A program made the translations under genes and the position numbers. From Sphingomonas sp. CCH9-E2 (GTDB lineage: Bacteria > Pseudomonadota > Alphaproteobacteria > Sphingomonadales > Sphingomonadaceae), in assembly GCF_001557215.1 (NCBI RefSeq), contig NZ_LSJM01000200.1:1-29480 (forward strand): 29,480 nucleotides of DNA, read 5' to 3'. Within the stretch, counting starts at the first letter, position 1. The number at the start of each line of letters is the position of its first letter. Shown piece after piece: positions 1 to 7,939 of this stretch. The notes beneath the pieces are model-generated. The model did no database searches. It saw only the letters and a list, made by a program, of their open reading frames with translations, and had not been told where the DNA came from.

Positions 1-489
1 CTCGATATCCGCCTTGACGATACGGCCGTTCGGGCCCGAGCCGCTCACGCCCGACAGGTCGACGCCCTTTTCGGCGGCGATGCGGCGCGCCAGCGGGCTT
101 GCCTTGACGCGGTCGCCATCCGCCTTGGGCGCAGCCGCCGGAGCGGGCGCAGGCGCAGCGGTGGCCGGTGCCGGGGCAGCTTCAACCTTGGGGGCGTCGG
201 CCTTGGGAGTCTCAGCCTTCGGCGCCGAGACCGAACCGGCGTCCTCGCCCTCACCCGCCAGCACGGCGATCACGGTGCCGACCTTCACGCCATCGGTCCC
301 CTCGGCCACGACGATCTTGGCGATCACGCCTTCATCGACCGCCTCGAACTCCATCGTCGCCTTGTCGGTCTCGATCTCGGCCATCAGGTCGCCGGCCTTG
401 ACCGTATCGCCTTCCTTGACCAGCCATTTGGCGAGCGTGCCCTCCTCCATCGTCGGGGACAGCGCGGGCATCTTGATTTCGATCGACAT
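1..489 (-). CDS. pdhC: Pyruvate dehydrogenase complex E2, dihydrolipoamide acetyltransferase (partial)
   Basis: This is the N-terminal 163 residues of the acetyltransferase core of pyruvate dehydrogenase, which passes the acetyl group from E1 to CoA through a lipoyl arm. The gene runs off the left edge, so the catalytic domain is not visible. Residues 1-78 form a lipoyl domain with the PALSPTM signature near the start and the lipoylated lysine in ETDKA (Lys43). An Ala/Pro-rich flexible linker follows, then a peripheral subunit-binding domain from about residue 130 ([13 protein letters not shown]). PALSPTM is typical of pyruvate rather than 2-oxoglutarate E2. The ATG at 489 has an AGGA-type ribosome site. 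It is divergent from the stress gene at 632. Confidence 0.93.
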   Translation of the reverse strand, partial: MSIEIKMPALSPTMEEGTLAKWLVKEGDTVKAGDLMAEIETDKATMEFEAVDEGVIAKIVVAEGTDGVKVGTVIAVLAGEGEDAGSVSAPKAETPKADAPKVEAAPAPATAAPAPAPAAAPKADGDRVKASPLARRIAAEKGVDLSGVSGSGPNGRIVKADIE

Positions 490-631
490 GGGTGGGGAGG
501 ATCCTGTCGTGCTTTAAGGGTGGGTTCTCGCGCCCTCCTTGCGCGATGAACGGCTTGGGTCAACCCCGCCCCTTGCGCTTGGCGACGCGACGCGTCACCA
601 CCTGTGACCAACGGAGAGGGGAACTGGTTTC
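490..631. promoter_or_regulatory. Divergent intergenic region, PDH E2 / universal stress protein
   Basis: These 142 bases separate two divergent genes and must hold both 5' control regions. I see a short inverted repeat, TCGCGC then 7 bases then GCGCGA (528-546), and a GTCAC/GTGAC pair near 593-607. A GGAGAGGGG ribosome site lies just before the ATG at 632. I could not assign convincing -35/-10 boxes. Confidence 0.35.
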
Positions 632-1087
632 ATGCGTACCTATCTGGTCGTGGTCGACGAAAGCCCCGAGGCACAGATCGCGCTCCGCTTCGCTGCGCGC
701 CGTGCGGTCAAGACCGGCGGCGGGGTCGAGATTCTCGCGCTGATTCCCAAGCCGGACTTCGTCCAGTGGGGCGGCGTAATGGCGACGATCGAGGAAGAGG
801 CGCGGCAGCGCGCCGAAGCTTTGGTCGCTGGGGCGGCAGGCACGCTGATCCAGGAATCGGGCCTGAAGCCCAGCATCACCGTGGTCGAGGGCGACGGACC
901 CAAGATCATCCGCGAGCGGATCGAAGCTAATCCCGACATCGCCGCGCTGGTCCTCGGCGCCGCAGTCGGCGGCAAGCCCGGCCCGATCGTCACCCATTTC
1001 ACCAGCGGCGACATGGCGATCCTGCCCGTCCCGCTGATGATCATCCCGGGAAGCCTCGACCGCGAGGCGATCGACCGGCTAAGCTGA
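632..1087 (+). CDS. Universal stress protein (UspA family)
   Basis: A 151-residue single-domain cytoplasmic protein with a UspA/adenine-nucleotide alpha-hydrolase-like fold. The N-terminal beta strand and loop TYLVVVDESPEAQIALRFA match the usual Usp start, with the Asp that commonly contacts nucleotide. The C-terminal region has VLGAAVGGKPGPIVTHF, which resembles the Gly-rich phosphate loop of ATP-binding Usps, but the spacing is not the textbook G-x2-G-x9-G(S/T), so ATP binding is uncertain. GGAGAGGGG sits just upstream of the ATG. The M28 peptidase gene begins 6 bases after the stop, so the two are probably co-transcribed. The specific stress is unknown. Confidence 0.85.
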   Translation: MRTYLVVVDESPEAQIALRFAARRAVKTGGGVEILALIPKPDFVQWGGVMATIEEEARQRAEALVAGAAGTLIQESGLKPSITVVEGDGPKIIRERIEANPDIAALVLGAAVGGKPGPIVTHFTSGDMAILPVPLMIIPGSLDREAIDRLS

Positions 1088-1093
1088 GTATCT

Positions 1094-2410
1094 ATGCGCC
1101 ACTTCATCCTCCCCGCGCTGCTGATCGCAGCCCCCGCCGCCGCCCAGACTAAGCCCGCCGACACGCCGAGCCCCGAGCGGCTCAAGGCCGATGTCGAAAA
1201 GCTGGTCAGCTTCGGCACGCGCCATACGCTCTCCTCCCCCGACGATCCGGTGCGCGGCATCGGCGCGGCGCGCAAATGGGGCGCGGAGGAGCTCGACCGG
1301 ATTGGCGCGGCGTGCGGTGAGTGCATCAAGGTCGCGCGCATCGGCCGTACCTTCACCGGCCCGCGCGCGCCGAACGGGGTCGAAGTGGTCAATGTCCTCG
1401 GCTTCCAGCAGGGCGAGGACCCCAAGCGGGTCGTGATCGTGCAGGGTCATATCGATTCGCGTGTCAGCGACGTGATGGACTTCACCAGCGACGCCCCCGG
1501 CGCCAATGACGACGCCTCCGGCACCGCGCTGGTGATCGAGGCGGCGCGCATCCTGTCCAAGTCGAAGCACAAGGCGACGATCGTCTATGCCTTGCTGTCG
1601 GGCGAGGAACAGGGCCTGTGGGGCGGCACGCTGCTCGCCGAAACCGCGAAGGAGCGCGGCTGGGAGGTGATCGCAGTCCTCAACAACGACATCGTCGGCA
1701 ACACCGTCGGCCAGAATGGCGTGCGCGTCGCCGACCGGGTGCGAGTGTTTTCGGAAGGCATTCGCGCGTCAGAGGACCTGCCCGGCCAGCTCGGCCGACG
1801 GGGCGATGGCGGCGAAGATGACGGCCCCAGCCGCGCGCTGGCCAAGGCCATCGACAAGGTCGCGGACGGGATGCGGGAGTCGGACAAGGACGCGCTCGAC
1901 GTATTCGTCGTCCGCCGCCCCGACCGTTTCGGGCGCGGTGGCGATCACGAGCCGTTCCTACGCCTCGGCTATCCCGCCGTCCGCTTCTCAGTCGCGGCCG
2001 AGAATTACGACCAGCAGCATCAGGACCTGCGCACCGAAAAGGGTCGCGTCTATGGCGACACGGTCGACAAGATGGACTTCCCCTATCTGGCCAAGGTTGC
2101 CGCGCTCAACATCGCGACGATCCGCCGCCTCGCCAACGCACCATCGGCTCCGTCCAGTGTGGTCCTAGACGGCGCGGTGAGCGCGGATACCAGGGTGCGC
2201 TGGAACGCCGTCCCCGGCGCGCGCGGCTACAAGGTCTATTGGCGCCGCAACGACACGCAGAACTGGAGCGAGGTACGCGGCGTCGCCGGGCGGACCGAAA
2301 CGGTGCTGAAGGACGTCGTCGTGGACGATCACTTCATCGGCGTATCGTCGGTCGCCGCGGATGGCAGCGAGAGCATCGTGACGTTCGGGACCAGACCGCC
2401 ACGGAATTGA
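1094..2410 (+). CDS. Secreted M28-family zinc peptidase with C-terminal Fn3-like domain
   Basis: A 438-residue exported metallo-aminopeptidase-type protein. Residues 1-18 are a signal peptide (cleavage after APAAA). The M28 di-zinc residues are visible in order: His119 in GHIDSR, Asp139/140 in GANDDASG, Glu171-Glu172 in SGEEQG (general base plus ligand), Asp199 in NNDIVGN, and His285 in GGDHEPF. From about residue 352 a small beta-rich module (RVRWNAVPGARGYKVYWRR) looks like fibronectin type III, a common appendage of secreted M28 enzymes. It follows the stress gene by 6 bases with a weak ribosome site, suggesting coupled translation. Substrate is not predictable. It converges on the RcnB-like gene with only a 3-base gap. 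Confidence 0.88.
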   Translation: MRHFILPALLIAAPAAAQTKPADTPSPERLKADVEKLVSFGTRHTLSSPDDPVRGIGAARKWGAEELDRIGAACGECIKVARIGRTFTGPRAPNGVEVVNVLGFQQGEDPKRVVIVQGHIDSRVSDVMDFTSDAPGANDDASGTALVIEAARILSKSKHKATIVYALLSGEEQGLWGGTLLAETAKERGWEVIAVLNNDIVGNTVGQNGVRVADRVRVFSEGIRASEDLPGQLGRRGDGGEDDGPSRALAKAIDKVADGMRESDKDALDVFVVRRPDRFGRGGDHEPFLRLGYPAVRFSVAAENYDQQHQDLRTEKGRVYGDTVDKMDFPYLAKVAALNIATIRRLANAPSAPSSVVLDGAVSADTRVRWNAVPGARGYKVYWRRNDTQNWSEVRGVAGRTETVLKDVVVDDHFIGVSSVAADGSESIVTFGTRPPRN

Positions 2411-2413
2411 CGC

Positions 2414-3307
2414 TCAGCAGTCGCAGCCCTTGACCGAACGCCGCACAGTCTTGCTCGGATAGCGCCGCACGGTCTTCAGCGGCGCGCGATAGGTGCGCAC
2501 CTCCTCGACCTCCTCGATCACCTCTTCGGTGACGGTGGTCGTGGTGATCGCACCCGACTGGATCACGATCGTCGTGACGGTTGGCCCGGCCATGTAATAG
2601 CCGCTTCCGCCGTAATAGCCGCGGGCATAGCCGCCGCCCTGCGCGCCGCACGGACTGGCGCAGGACGGCGGAGCATACCCCCCCGGGTAAGGCTGAGCAG
2701 GGATCGGTCGCCGCGCGGGGCGGTCGTCCTCATAATCATCGTCGTAACCGGGTGCGTCATAGCGCGCGCCATAACCGCCACCACCACCACCGCCGCCGCC
2801 TGCAGCCGCAGCAGATGCGTAGCCACCACCGGCATAGGCCTTCGCCGCGCCACCACCACCGCCGCCATTCCAGTCGATGCCGCTCACCGCGTCCCACACC
2901 CGGCCATCGCGGTCGGCCAGCACGGCATCGTCATAGTAGCGCAGCCAGCCATAGCCATAAGGCGGGCGGCTCAGCCCCCAGCTCGACCAGTCGTCGATCC
3001 AGAAGCCGCCCCCGATCCAGTAGCTCGGCAGCGTCCAGCCGCGCACCGGGCGGCGATAGGCGCTCCATCCGCCGGGCGCGCGCGTTCCGGCATGCCAGCG
3101 CCCGCCGATCATCGGTCCCCAGCGGCCTCCGCTATGCGTCGTCCGCGGCGGATCGATCCGCGTTGCGGGTACTGATCGCGCGGGATAGCGCACGGGCTCG
3201 CGCTCGCGCTGCACCCACTGCCCGTCGCGCCACACGCGCTGCGCCTGCGCGGGAGTCGCAAGCGCGAGTCCGGCGATCGACAGGGTGGCAAGGGTCAGGA
3301 CACGCAT
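2414..3307 (-). CDS. Secreted RcnB-like Gly-rich protein
   Basis: A 297-residue exported protein. The signal peptide is residues 1-22 (cleavage after TPAQA). Residues about 85-145, rich in Trp, Tyr and Arg (RGWTLPSYW, GYGWLRYYDDAVL), resemble the RcnB periplasmic family. E. coli RcnB is linked to nickel/cobalt homeostasis, but most sphingomonad members are uncharacterised. The middle of the protein is unusually long for this family: two runs of six to nine glycines separated by Ala/Tyr-rich sequence, followed by an acidic patch (YDDDYEDDRPA). A Thr/Val/Glu-rich segment and a basic tail end in CDC. Four cysteines lie near the C-terminus (SCASPC and CDC), which could bind metal or form disulfides. 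Function is inferred by family only. Confidence 0.75.
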   Translation of the reverse strand: MRVLTLATLSIAGLALATPAQAQRVWRDGQWVQREREPVRYPARSVPATRIDPPRTTHSGGRWGPMIGGRWHAGTRAPGGWSAYRRPVRGWTLPSYWIGGGFWIDDWSSWGLSRPPYGYGWLRYYDDAVLADRDGRVWDAVSGIDWNGGGGGGAAKAYAGGGYASAAAAGGGGGGGGGYGARYDAPGYDDDYEDDRPARRPIPAQPYPGGYAPPSCASPCGAQGGGYARGYYGGSGYYMAGPTVTTIVIQSGAITTTTVTEEVIEEVEEVRTYRAPLKTVRRYPSKTVRRSVKGCDC

Positions 3308-3568
3308 GGGCTCGACTCACTGTTCTGGTGAGACGCGGCCATTCAAGCAGGGAAGAAGGACCGCGCCTCTTTACAGCGTTTTAACACTGACGGCGCAGCG
3401 ATCCCACCGCCCCCGATGGTTAAAAAAGTCCCAATGCGGGGCAGCGCTCAGGCTGCCTGTAGGCTTGCGGCACCGGCCCGCTCCCCCACCCGGTCACCCA
3501 TAACATACGATGCCGTTGGGTGGCCGGGTGGGGGAGCGGGCCGGCGCCGCTTCAGCGAAGCTGAAAAT
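3308..3568. other. Intergenic region between msrC-like and RcnB-like genes
   Basis: These 261 bases hold no plausible gene. They contain the 28-bp-arm palindrome (separate entry), a small hairpin TTCAGC-GAA-GCTGAA (3551-3565) just past the msrC stop, an AT-rich patch (GGTTAAAAAAG, 3419-3429) and the leader of the RcnB-like gene. The patch holds one TTAACC-type half site on the minus strand, resembling a CtrA half site, but without a partner it is not convincing. A GACTC (GANTC) site lies just before the RcnB-like start codon. Confidence 0.4.
3473..3544. repeat. Large palindromic intergenic repeat (REP-like)
   Basis: Left arm 3473-3500 (beginning CCGGCCCGCTCCCCCACCC) and right arm 3517-3544 are reverse complements over 28 bases. 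The single exception is a T/G position (3494/3523) that can still pair as U-G in RNA. The loop is 16 bases. There is no T-run after either arm, so it does not look like a simple intrinsic terminator. It resembles the high-copy palindromes found between sphingomonad genes, but copy number cannot be seen here. Confidence 0.75.
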
Positions 3569-4054
3569 CTAACCCGCAACACGCGGAGCCAGCAGCGCCA
3601 TCAACGCCTCGCACCCCGCCGCATCCTCGGCATCGAAGCGCCCGGTGATCGGGCTGTCGAGATCGAGGACGCCGATCAGCACATCGTCGTGCACGATCGG
3701 CACGACCAGCTCGGCGTTGCTCGCCGCATCGCAGGCGATATGGCCGGGAAACGCATGAACGTCCTCGACCAGCTGCGTCGTGCGCGTTACCGCGGCCGCT
3801 CCGCACACGCCCCTGCCGAACGGGATGCGGATGCACGCCGCCTTGCCCTGAAACGGCCCGAGCACCAGCTCGCCGCCGACATTGCGGTAGAACCCCGCCC
3901 AGTTGAGGTCGGGCAGATACTGGTCGATCAAGGACGCGGCGTTCGCCATATTGGCGATCGCATCACTCTCCCCCGCCGTCAGCGCATCGAGCGCGGCGTG
4001 CAGATCCCGATAAAGTTCGGCCTTGGAACCGGCGGCAATGTCGAAGCTGTACAT
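3569..4054 (-). CDS. msrC: Free methionine-(R)-sulfoxide reductase (GAF-domain fRMsr)
   Basis: A 161-residue GAF-domain enzyme that reduces free methionine-R-sulfoxide in the cytoplasm, using thioredoxin as donor. The three family cysteines are at 74 (GKAACIRI), 84 (GRGVCGAAA) and 108 (IACDAASNAEL). Their 10- and 24-residue spacing is the same as that I recall for Cys84, Cys94 and Cys118 of E. coli YebR/MsrC. Other family landmarks are NWAGFYRNVGGELVLGPFQG and the C-terminal VLDLDSP. Length matches the family. It lies in a minus-strand run after the lipoprotein gene with a 39-base gap. It repairs oxidative damage to free methionine, which fits the redox genes further upstream on this strand. 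Confidence 0.93.
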   Translation of the reverse strand: MYSFDIAAGSKAELYRDLHAALDALTAGESDAIANMANAASLIDQYLPDLNWAGFYRNVGGELVLGPFQGKAACIRIPFGRGVCGAAAVTRTTQLVEDVHAFPGHIACDAASNAELVVPIVHDDVLIGVLDLDSPITGRFDAEDAAGCEALMALLAPRVAG

Positions 4055-4093
4055 GCGCCGCAGGTGGCGTGGGCGGCCGCGCGATGCAAGGGC

Positions 4094-4525
4094 CTAAGGG
4101 CAACGCACGCGCGTCATGCCGTCCGATGTCAGGCTGTTGCCGTCGGCGGACAGGATGAAGGTCCGCGTCGCCTCCCAGGTCTCGCCCTCGCCGGTATAGC
4201 GTGCAGCGACCCGGATTTCCCGCCCGGCACCGGTCACCCCCGTCACGTCGGCGCTGCTCTCATAGAAGCGCAATTCGCCCGGCGCGATCGTCAGCCGGGT
4301 GACATCGCCGCCCTTGCCGCAATCCGCCGCATTGGCGCTCCACCCGCCGTGAAACGCGGCAGGAATGGTGCTGGCGGTCGCCGGTGCCGGGGTCGTCGCA
4401 ACCGGATCGGGCAGGCTGAGTGGCTCCATTTCCGGCGCGTTATTCTGGGTGACATTGTCGAGCACCGGCTCCTGCGAACAGGCCGCGACCAGCGCGAGCG
4501 GAAGGATCAGGGTCAATCGGATCAT
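4094..4525 (-). CDS. Small predicted lipoprotein, function unknown
   Basis: I do not recognise a named family. The 143-residue product begins MIRLTLILPLALVAACSQEP, a lipoprotein signal with lipobox LVAAC, so it is probably lipid-anchored in the outer membrane or periplasm. A Pro/Thr/Ala-rich spacer (residues 25-50) leads to a compact domain with two cysteines (ADCGKGG and a C-terminal RVRCP) and predicted beta strands (ELRFYESSADV, TRTFILSADG). This resembles small lipocalin-like or stress-type envelope proteins of sphingomonads. I prefer the ATG at 4525; an in-frame GTG at 4540 would add five residues (MRWRG). Neither has a strong ribosome site. It follows arfB with a 43-base gap. Confidence 0.7.
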   Translation of the reverse strand: MIRLTLILPLALVAACSQEPVLDNVTQNNAPEMEPLSLPDPVATTPAPATASTIPAAFHGGWSANAADCGKGGDVTRLTIAPGELRFYESSADVTGVTGAGREIRVAARYTGEGETWEATRTFILSADGNSLTSDGMTRVRCP

Positions 4526-4568
4526 TCCACGCCAACGCACGCACCCGCGCGATCGTTGCGCGGCGGAG

Positions 4569-4973
4569 TCAGTCGAGCCGAACCTTGCCCCGCCCGGCCT
4601 TGATCGCCGACCGCCCCTTTTTTTCGTCCACGCGCCGCGCCTTGGCGGCCTTGCTCGGCTTGGTCTTCACCCGCCGCGCTTGGCGCTCATGGGCCTTTTC
4701 AATGAGTTCGATCACCCGCGCGCGCGCATCTTCGCGATTGGCGTCCTGCGTGCGAAACGTGCGCGCGGTCACCACCAGCTCGCCGCCCGACGTCATCCGG
4801 CTGCCCGCCAGTTCCTTGAGCTTGGCATAGGCATAAGGCGGCAGACCCAGCGCGAACACGTTGATGCGCAGCTGCACCGCGGTCGCGACCTTGTTGACAT
4901 TCTGCCCGCCCGGGCCCGACGCCGCGAGGAACTTTTCCTCGACGATCGCCGCGTCGGGCAGCTCAATCGGCAT
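4569..4973 (-). CDS. arfB: Alternative ribosome-rescue factor ArfB (peptidyl-tRNA hydrolase)
   Basis: A 134-residue class-I release-factor-like protein that frees stalled ribosomes by hydrolysing peptidyl-tRNA in the A site. The catalytic GGQ is at residues 22-24 within SGPGGQNVNK. The C-terminal tail (about residues 95-134) is very rich in Lys and Arg, as expected for the part that enters the empty mRNA channel. There is no codon-recognition domain, which separates it from RF1/RF2. I place the start at the ATG at 4973 (MPIELPD). A longer open frame to 5051 exists but its extra residues are arginine-rich noise overlapping rluA. The start overlaps the 3' end of the pseudouridine synthase gene by 11 bases, implying translational coupling. 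Confidence 0.92.
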   Translation of the reverse strand: MPIELPDAAIVEEKFLAASGPGGQNVNKVATAVQLRINVFALGLPPYAYAKLKELAGSRMTSGGELVVTARTFRTQDANREDARARVIELIEKAHERQARRVKTKPSKAAKARRVDEKKGRSAIKAGRGKVRLD

Positions 4974-5649
4974 GATCGCCCGGCTCGTCCTGCGGCTGGC
5001 CGCCGGCAAAGCCGAACGCGCGGAACGCATCAGGGGTCGGTGCCTCGGCATGGATGTCGGGCTTGCTCGGCCGCGGCACGGTCAGCTGCGCGGCGTGGAG
5101 CATCAGCTTGCGCCCGTTCGCCACGCCATAGACCGGGTCGCCGGTGATCGGAAAGCCAAGGCCCTCGGCGGCATGGACGCGGATCTGATGGGTGCGCCCG
5201 GTTTCGGGATAGAAGGCGATGAACGCCCGCCCATCCTTCTGCGCCAGCATCCGCCAGCGCGTCCGCGCTGATTTGCCGTTGGGACTACCGGTCATGCGCC
5301 AGCCCCGCTCGGCGCTGGAAATCTTGATCAGCGGCAGATCGATCATCCCCGACGGCGCATCGGGGATGCCGTCGATCACCGCCAGATAGCGCTTGGTCAC
5401 CTGCCCCGCCTCGAACGCCTGCTGGAACCGCGCATGCGCCTTGGGATTGCGCGCCAGCAACAGGCAGCCGCTGGTATCGCGGTCGAGGCGGTGAACCGGC
5501 GTCGGCCAGCGCTGAAAGCCAAAGGTCAGATTGCCGAGATGATTCTCCAGGCTGATCGACCCGTCGCGCGGCGGATCGACCGGAAGTCCGGCGGGCTTGT
5601 CGATGACGATTGCCTCACCATCGATGAAAAGAACGTGATCCTGGATCAT
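4963..5649 (-). CDS. RluA-family 23S rRNA/tRNA pseudouridine synthase
   Basis: A 228-residue pseudouridine synthase of the RluA family, which isomerises uridines in structured RNA. The catalytic aspartate is Asp56 in the motif HRLDRDTSG. Other family motifs are the N-terminal VIDKPAGLPV, the central KRYLAVIDG and the C-terminal GRTHQIRVH. There is no S4 domain, and the length suits the short RluA/TruC-like subgroup; the exact target base cannot be told from sequence. The ATG at 5649 is 47 bases after the stop of the c-di-GMP gene. The 3' end overlaps arfB by 11 bases, pairing an RNA-modification gene with a ribosome-rescue gene. Confidence 0.9.
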   Translation of the reverse strand: MIQDHVLFIDGEAIVIDKPAGLPVDPPRDGSISLENHLGNLTFGFQRWPTPVHRLDRDTSGCLLLARNPKAHARFQQAFEAGQVTKRYLAVIDGIPDAPSGMIDLPLIKISSAERGWRMTGSPNGKSARTRWRMLAQKDGRAFIAFYPETGRTHQIRVHAAEGLGFPITGDPVYGVANGRKLMLHAAQLTVPRPSKPDIHAEAPTPDAFRAFGFAGGQPQDEPGDHAD

Positions 5650-5696
5650 GACGCGACCCCTTGCGGGAAACCGCCACGCCGCGCAATCGCGAAGGC

Positions 5697-7856
5697 TCAG
5701 ACCCCCGATGTCGCGAAGGTCGGCAGCCCCAACCGCACTTCACGATGGGTCGGCTGGGCGGAGCCGCCCTCGGACGGGCGCTGCAGCACCAGTCCTGTGC
5801 GGGTCAGCATCGTCGCCGACACCTGATAACGCGGGCGAAACCCGCCCTGCCCGTCCGGCACCAATGCTTCGTCGAACTCGATCCCCTGATGGTCATGATG
5901 CGACCGGCGCACCGTCGCCAGCATCCAGCGCCGCTCGCCGAAATCGATGATGAAGCGCGTGCCCTCCGGCACTCCGACGATCCCCTGGATCAGCGCGCCG
6001 GTGCTCGACAGGTTGCGCAGGATCACCGGGTAATAATGGTCTTCGTGCACCGCACCGATCCGGCGGAACGTCGCCAGCCGATGCTCGCGCTGCTTGGCCG
6101 GGCCGATCGGCTGAATGTCCCATTCGCCCCCGCCCACCGCATTGGCGACCGTCTCGGCATTCACCGGCAGGCTGTAGAGATAGCCCTGAATGAGGCCGAC
6201 CCCCAATGCGCGCATGGTCTCCAGCTGATCGACCGTTTCAACCCCTTCGGCGGTGGTATCCATGCCCAGCGCATTGGCGAGGGTGACGATCGCGGAGATG
6301 ATCGCGCTGTTACGCGAACCGGGTTTTGACGCGTCACGCACAAAACTCTGGTCGATCTTGATCTTGTCGAAGGGCGTGCTCTGCAGATAGCCGAGCGAGG
6401 AATAGCCGGTGCCGAAGTCGTCGAGCGCCAGGCGCACGCCGATCTTCTTCAGCGTTTCGAACATCTTGTCGGCTTGCGCGCCGCAGTCGAGGAAGACGCT
6501 TTCGGTGATCTCCAGCTCGAGCCGGTCGGGCCGCAGCCCGGACGCGGCGAGCGCGCTGACGACGATCTGGGGCAGATTGGGGTTGGCGAACTGGATCGGC
6601 GAGATATTGACCGCGACCCGCAGCTCGCCGGGCCACCCTGCCGCATCCATACACGCCTGACGCAATGTCCACTCGCCCAGTCGGACGATCAGATTGGTTT
6701 CCTCGGCGATCGGGATGAACAGCGCCGGCGAGATGCGCCCGCGCGTGGGGTGGTTCCAGCGCAGCAGCGCCTCGAAACCCGCCACCCGGTTGGTCGCCGC
6801 CGTCACCAGCGGCTGGTAATTGACCTCCAGTTGTCCGCGGTCGAGCGCGTCGAGCAGATCCTGCTCGACCGACCGCCGATCCTTCGCCGCCTCGGCCATG
6901 TCGTTGGTAAAGAAGCGCGCGCATCCCCTGCCCGCGCGCTTGGCCGCATACAGCGCCAAGTCGGCATTGCGCGAAATCGCCTCGGGCGTCTCGTCGCCGA
7001 CCTCGCACCGCACGATGCCGATCGACGCGCCGATCACGCAGCGGCTGTCGCCGAGGAAATAGGGTTTGGACAGCCCCTCGATGATCGACGCTGCCGTCAG
7101 TTCGAGCGCTTCGGCACCCGGGCAATCCGGAAAGACGATCAGGAACTCGTCACCGCCAATCCTCCCGATGCAGTCGGCATTGGCGACTTCGCGCTTCAGC
7201 CGGTCGGCGACCTGGATCAGCAACTGGTCCCCCGCCGGGTGGCCCAGCGTGTCATTGACCTGCTTGAACCGGTCGAGATCGATCAGCAGCACCGAAAAGG
7301 GCGTCGGCTCGCGCGCGGCGGCCGCGCGTGCGATCGCCTGTTCGACCAGCGACGCCATGCCGCGCCGGTTGCGCAGCCCCGTCACCGTGTCATAGCTGGC
7401 GAGCCGCGCAATCTCTCCCGCCGATTGCTCGATCGCAGTGACATCGGCACCGACGCCGCGAAAGCCGATGAACATGCCACTGGCATCGAGCTGCGGGGTG
7501 CCCGATATCGTCCAGATCCGCTCCTCCGGATCGATCGGGCTGCGCACATTCATCGCGCGGAACGCCTTGCGCCGCGCCATCGCATAGCCGATCGAGCCAT
7601 TGGCGTCGGTCGCCAGCCCTTCGGCCCGGAACATGTCGGTCAGTTCGCGATGGATCAGCCCGTCGCCCGATGTCGTCAGCTGCTCCGCCAGCCATTCGCT
7701 GATGTACGAGATGCGCCCATCGGCATCGGTGGACCAGAACCAGTTGGTGCGGAGCGTTTCGACCGATCCCAGAATATCGTGCGCGCTGCTCCGTGGCGCG
7801 CCGCGCGCGCCATCCGCTTGCGTCTTCCGCTGTTCGCGCCCCCTGCCCCCCAGCAC
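5697..7856 (-). CDS. PAS-GGDEF-EAL-PilZ cyclic-di-GMP protein
   Basis: A 719-residue cytoplasmic protein with four signalling modules. Residues 30-145 are a PAS sensor (TNWFWSTDADGRISYIS). Residues 152-315 are a diguanylate cyclase with intact GGDEF at 234-238. Residues 330-575 are an EAL phosphodiesterase with intact EALLRW (362-367) and DDFGTGYSS (479-487). Residues about 588-690 are a PilZ-like domain with NLSSTG at 615-620 but no exact RxxxR motif. The inhibitory I-site arginine of the cyclase is alanine (Ala225-Asn-Ala-Asp228), so product inhibition may be lost. No transmembrane segment is seen. The best start is GTG at 7856: no ATG exists upstream in frame, and GGGGAG lies 12 bases before it. 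Net catalytic direction is unknown. Confidence 0.9.
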   Translation of the reverse strand: MLGGRGREQRKTQADGARGAPRSSAHDILGSVETLRTNWFWSTDADGRISYISEWLAEQLTTSGDGLIHRELTDMFRAEGLATDANGSIGYAMARRKAFRAMNVRSPIDPEERIWTISGTPQLDASGMFIGFRGVGADVTAIEQSAGEIARLASYDTVTGLRNRRGMASLVEQAIARAAAAREPTPFSVLLIDLDRFKQVNDTLGHPAGDQLLIQVADRLKREVANADCIGRIGGDEFLIVFPDCPGAEALELTAASIIEGLSKPYFLGDSRCVIGASIGIVRCEVGDETPEAISRNADLALYAAKRAGRGCARFFTNDMAEAAKDRRSVEQDLLDALDRGQLEVNYQPLVTAATNRVAGFEALLRWNHPTRGRISPALFIPIAEETNLIVRLGEWTLRQACMDAAGWPGELRVAVNISPIQFANPNLPQIVVSALAASGLRPDRLELEITESVFLDCGAQADKMFETLKKIGVRLALDDFGTGYSSLGYLQSTPFDKIKIDQSFVRDASKPGSRNSAIISAIVTLANALGMDTTAEGVETVDQLETMRALGVGLIQGYLYSLPVNAETVANAVGGGEWDIQPIGPAKQREHRLATFRRIGAVHEDHYYPVILRNLSSTGALIQGIVGVPEGTRFIIDFGERRWMLATVRRSHHDHQGIEFDEALVPDGQGGFRPRYQVSATMLTRTGLVLQRPSEGGSAQPTHREVRLGLPTFATSGV

Positions 7857-7939
7857 GTCGGTTATCGGCTCCCCGGTCCAGCGCGTTCTGCGCTTCCGAT
7901 GAAATATAGTGACGGAGCCGTTTCGAACTGGTGAATGCG

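Noticed and set aside
2770..2870. Possible CRISPR or tandem-repeat array from repeated CCACCACC runs
   Set aside because: The repeats are triplet runs encoding glycine inside a coding frame, with no spacers.
3416..4603. 395-codon plus-strand open frame over msrC and the lipoprotein gene
   Set aside because: It covers two supported minus-strand genes and a palindrome; composition is typical of a shadow frame.
6474..7934. 486-codon plus-strand open frame opposite the c-di-GMP gene
   Set aside because: Antisense to an unmistakable GGDEF-EAL gene, with no recognisable domain.
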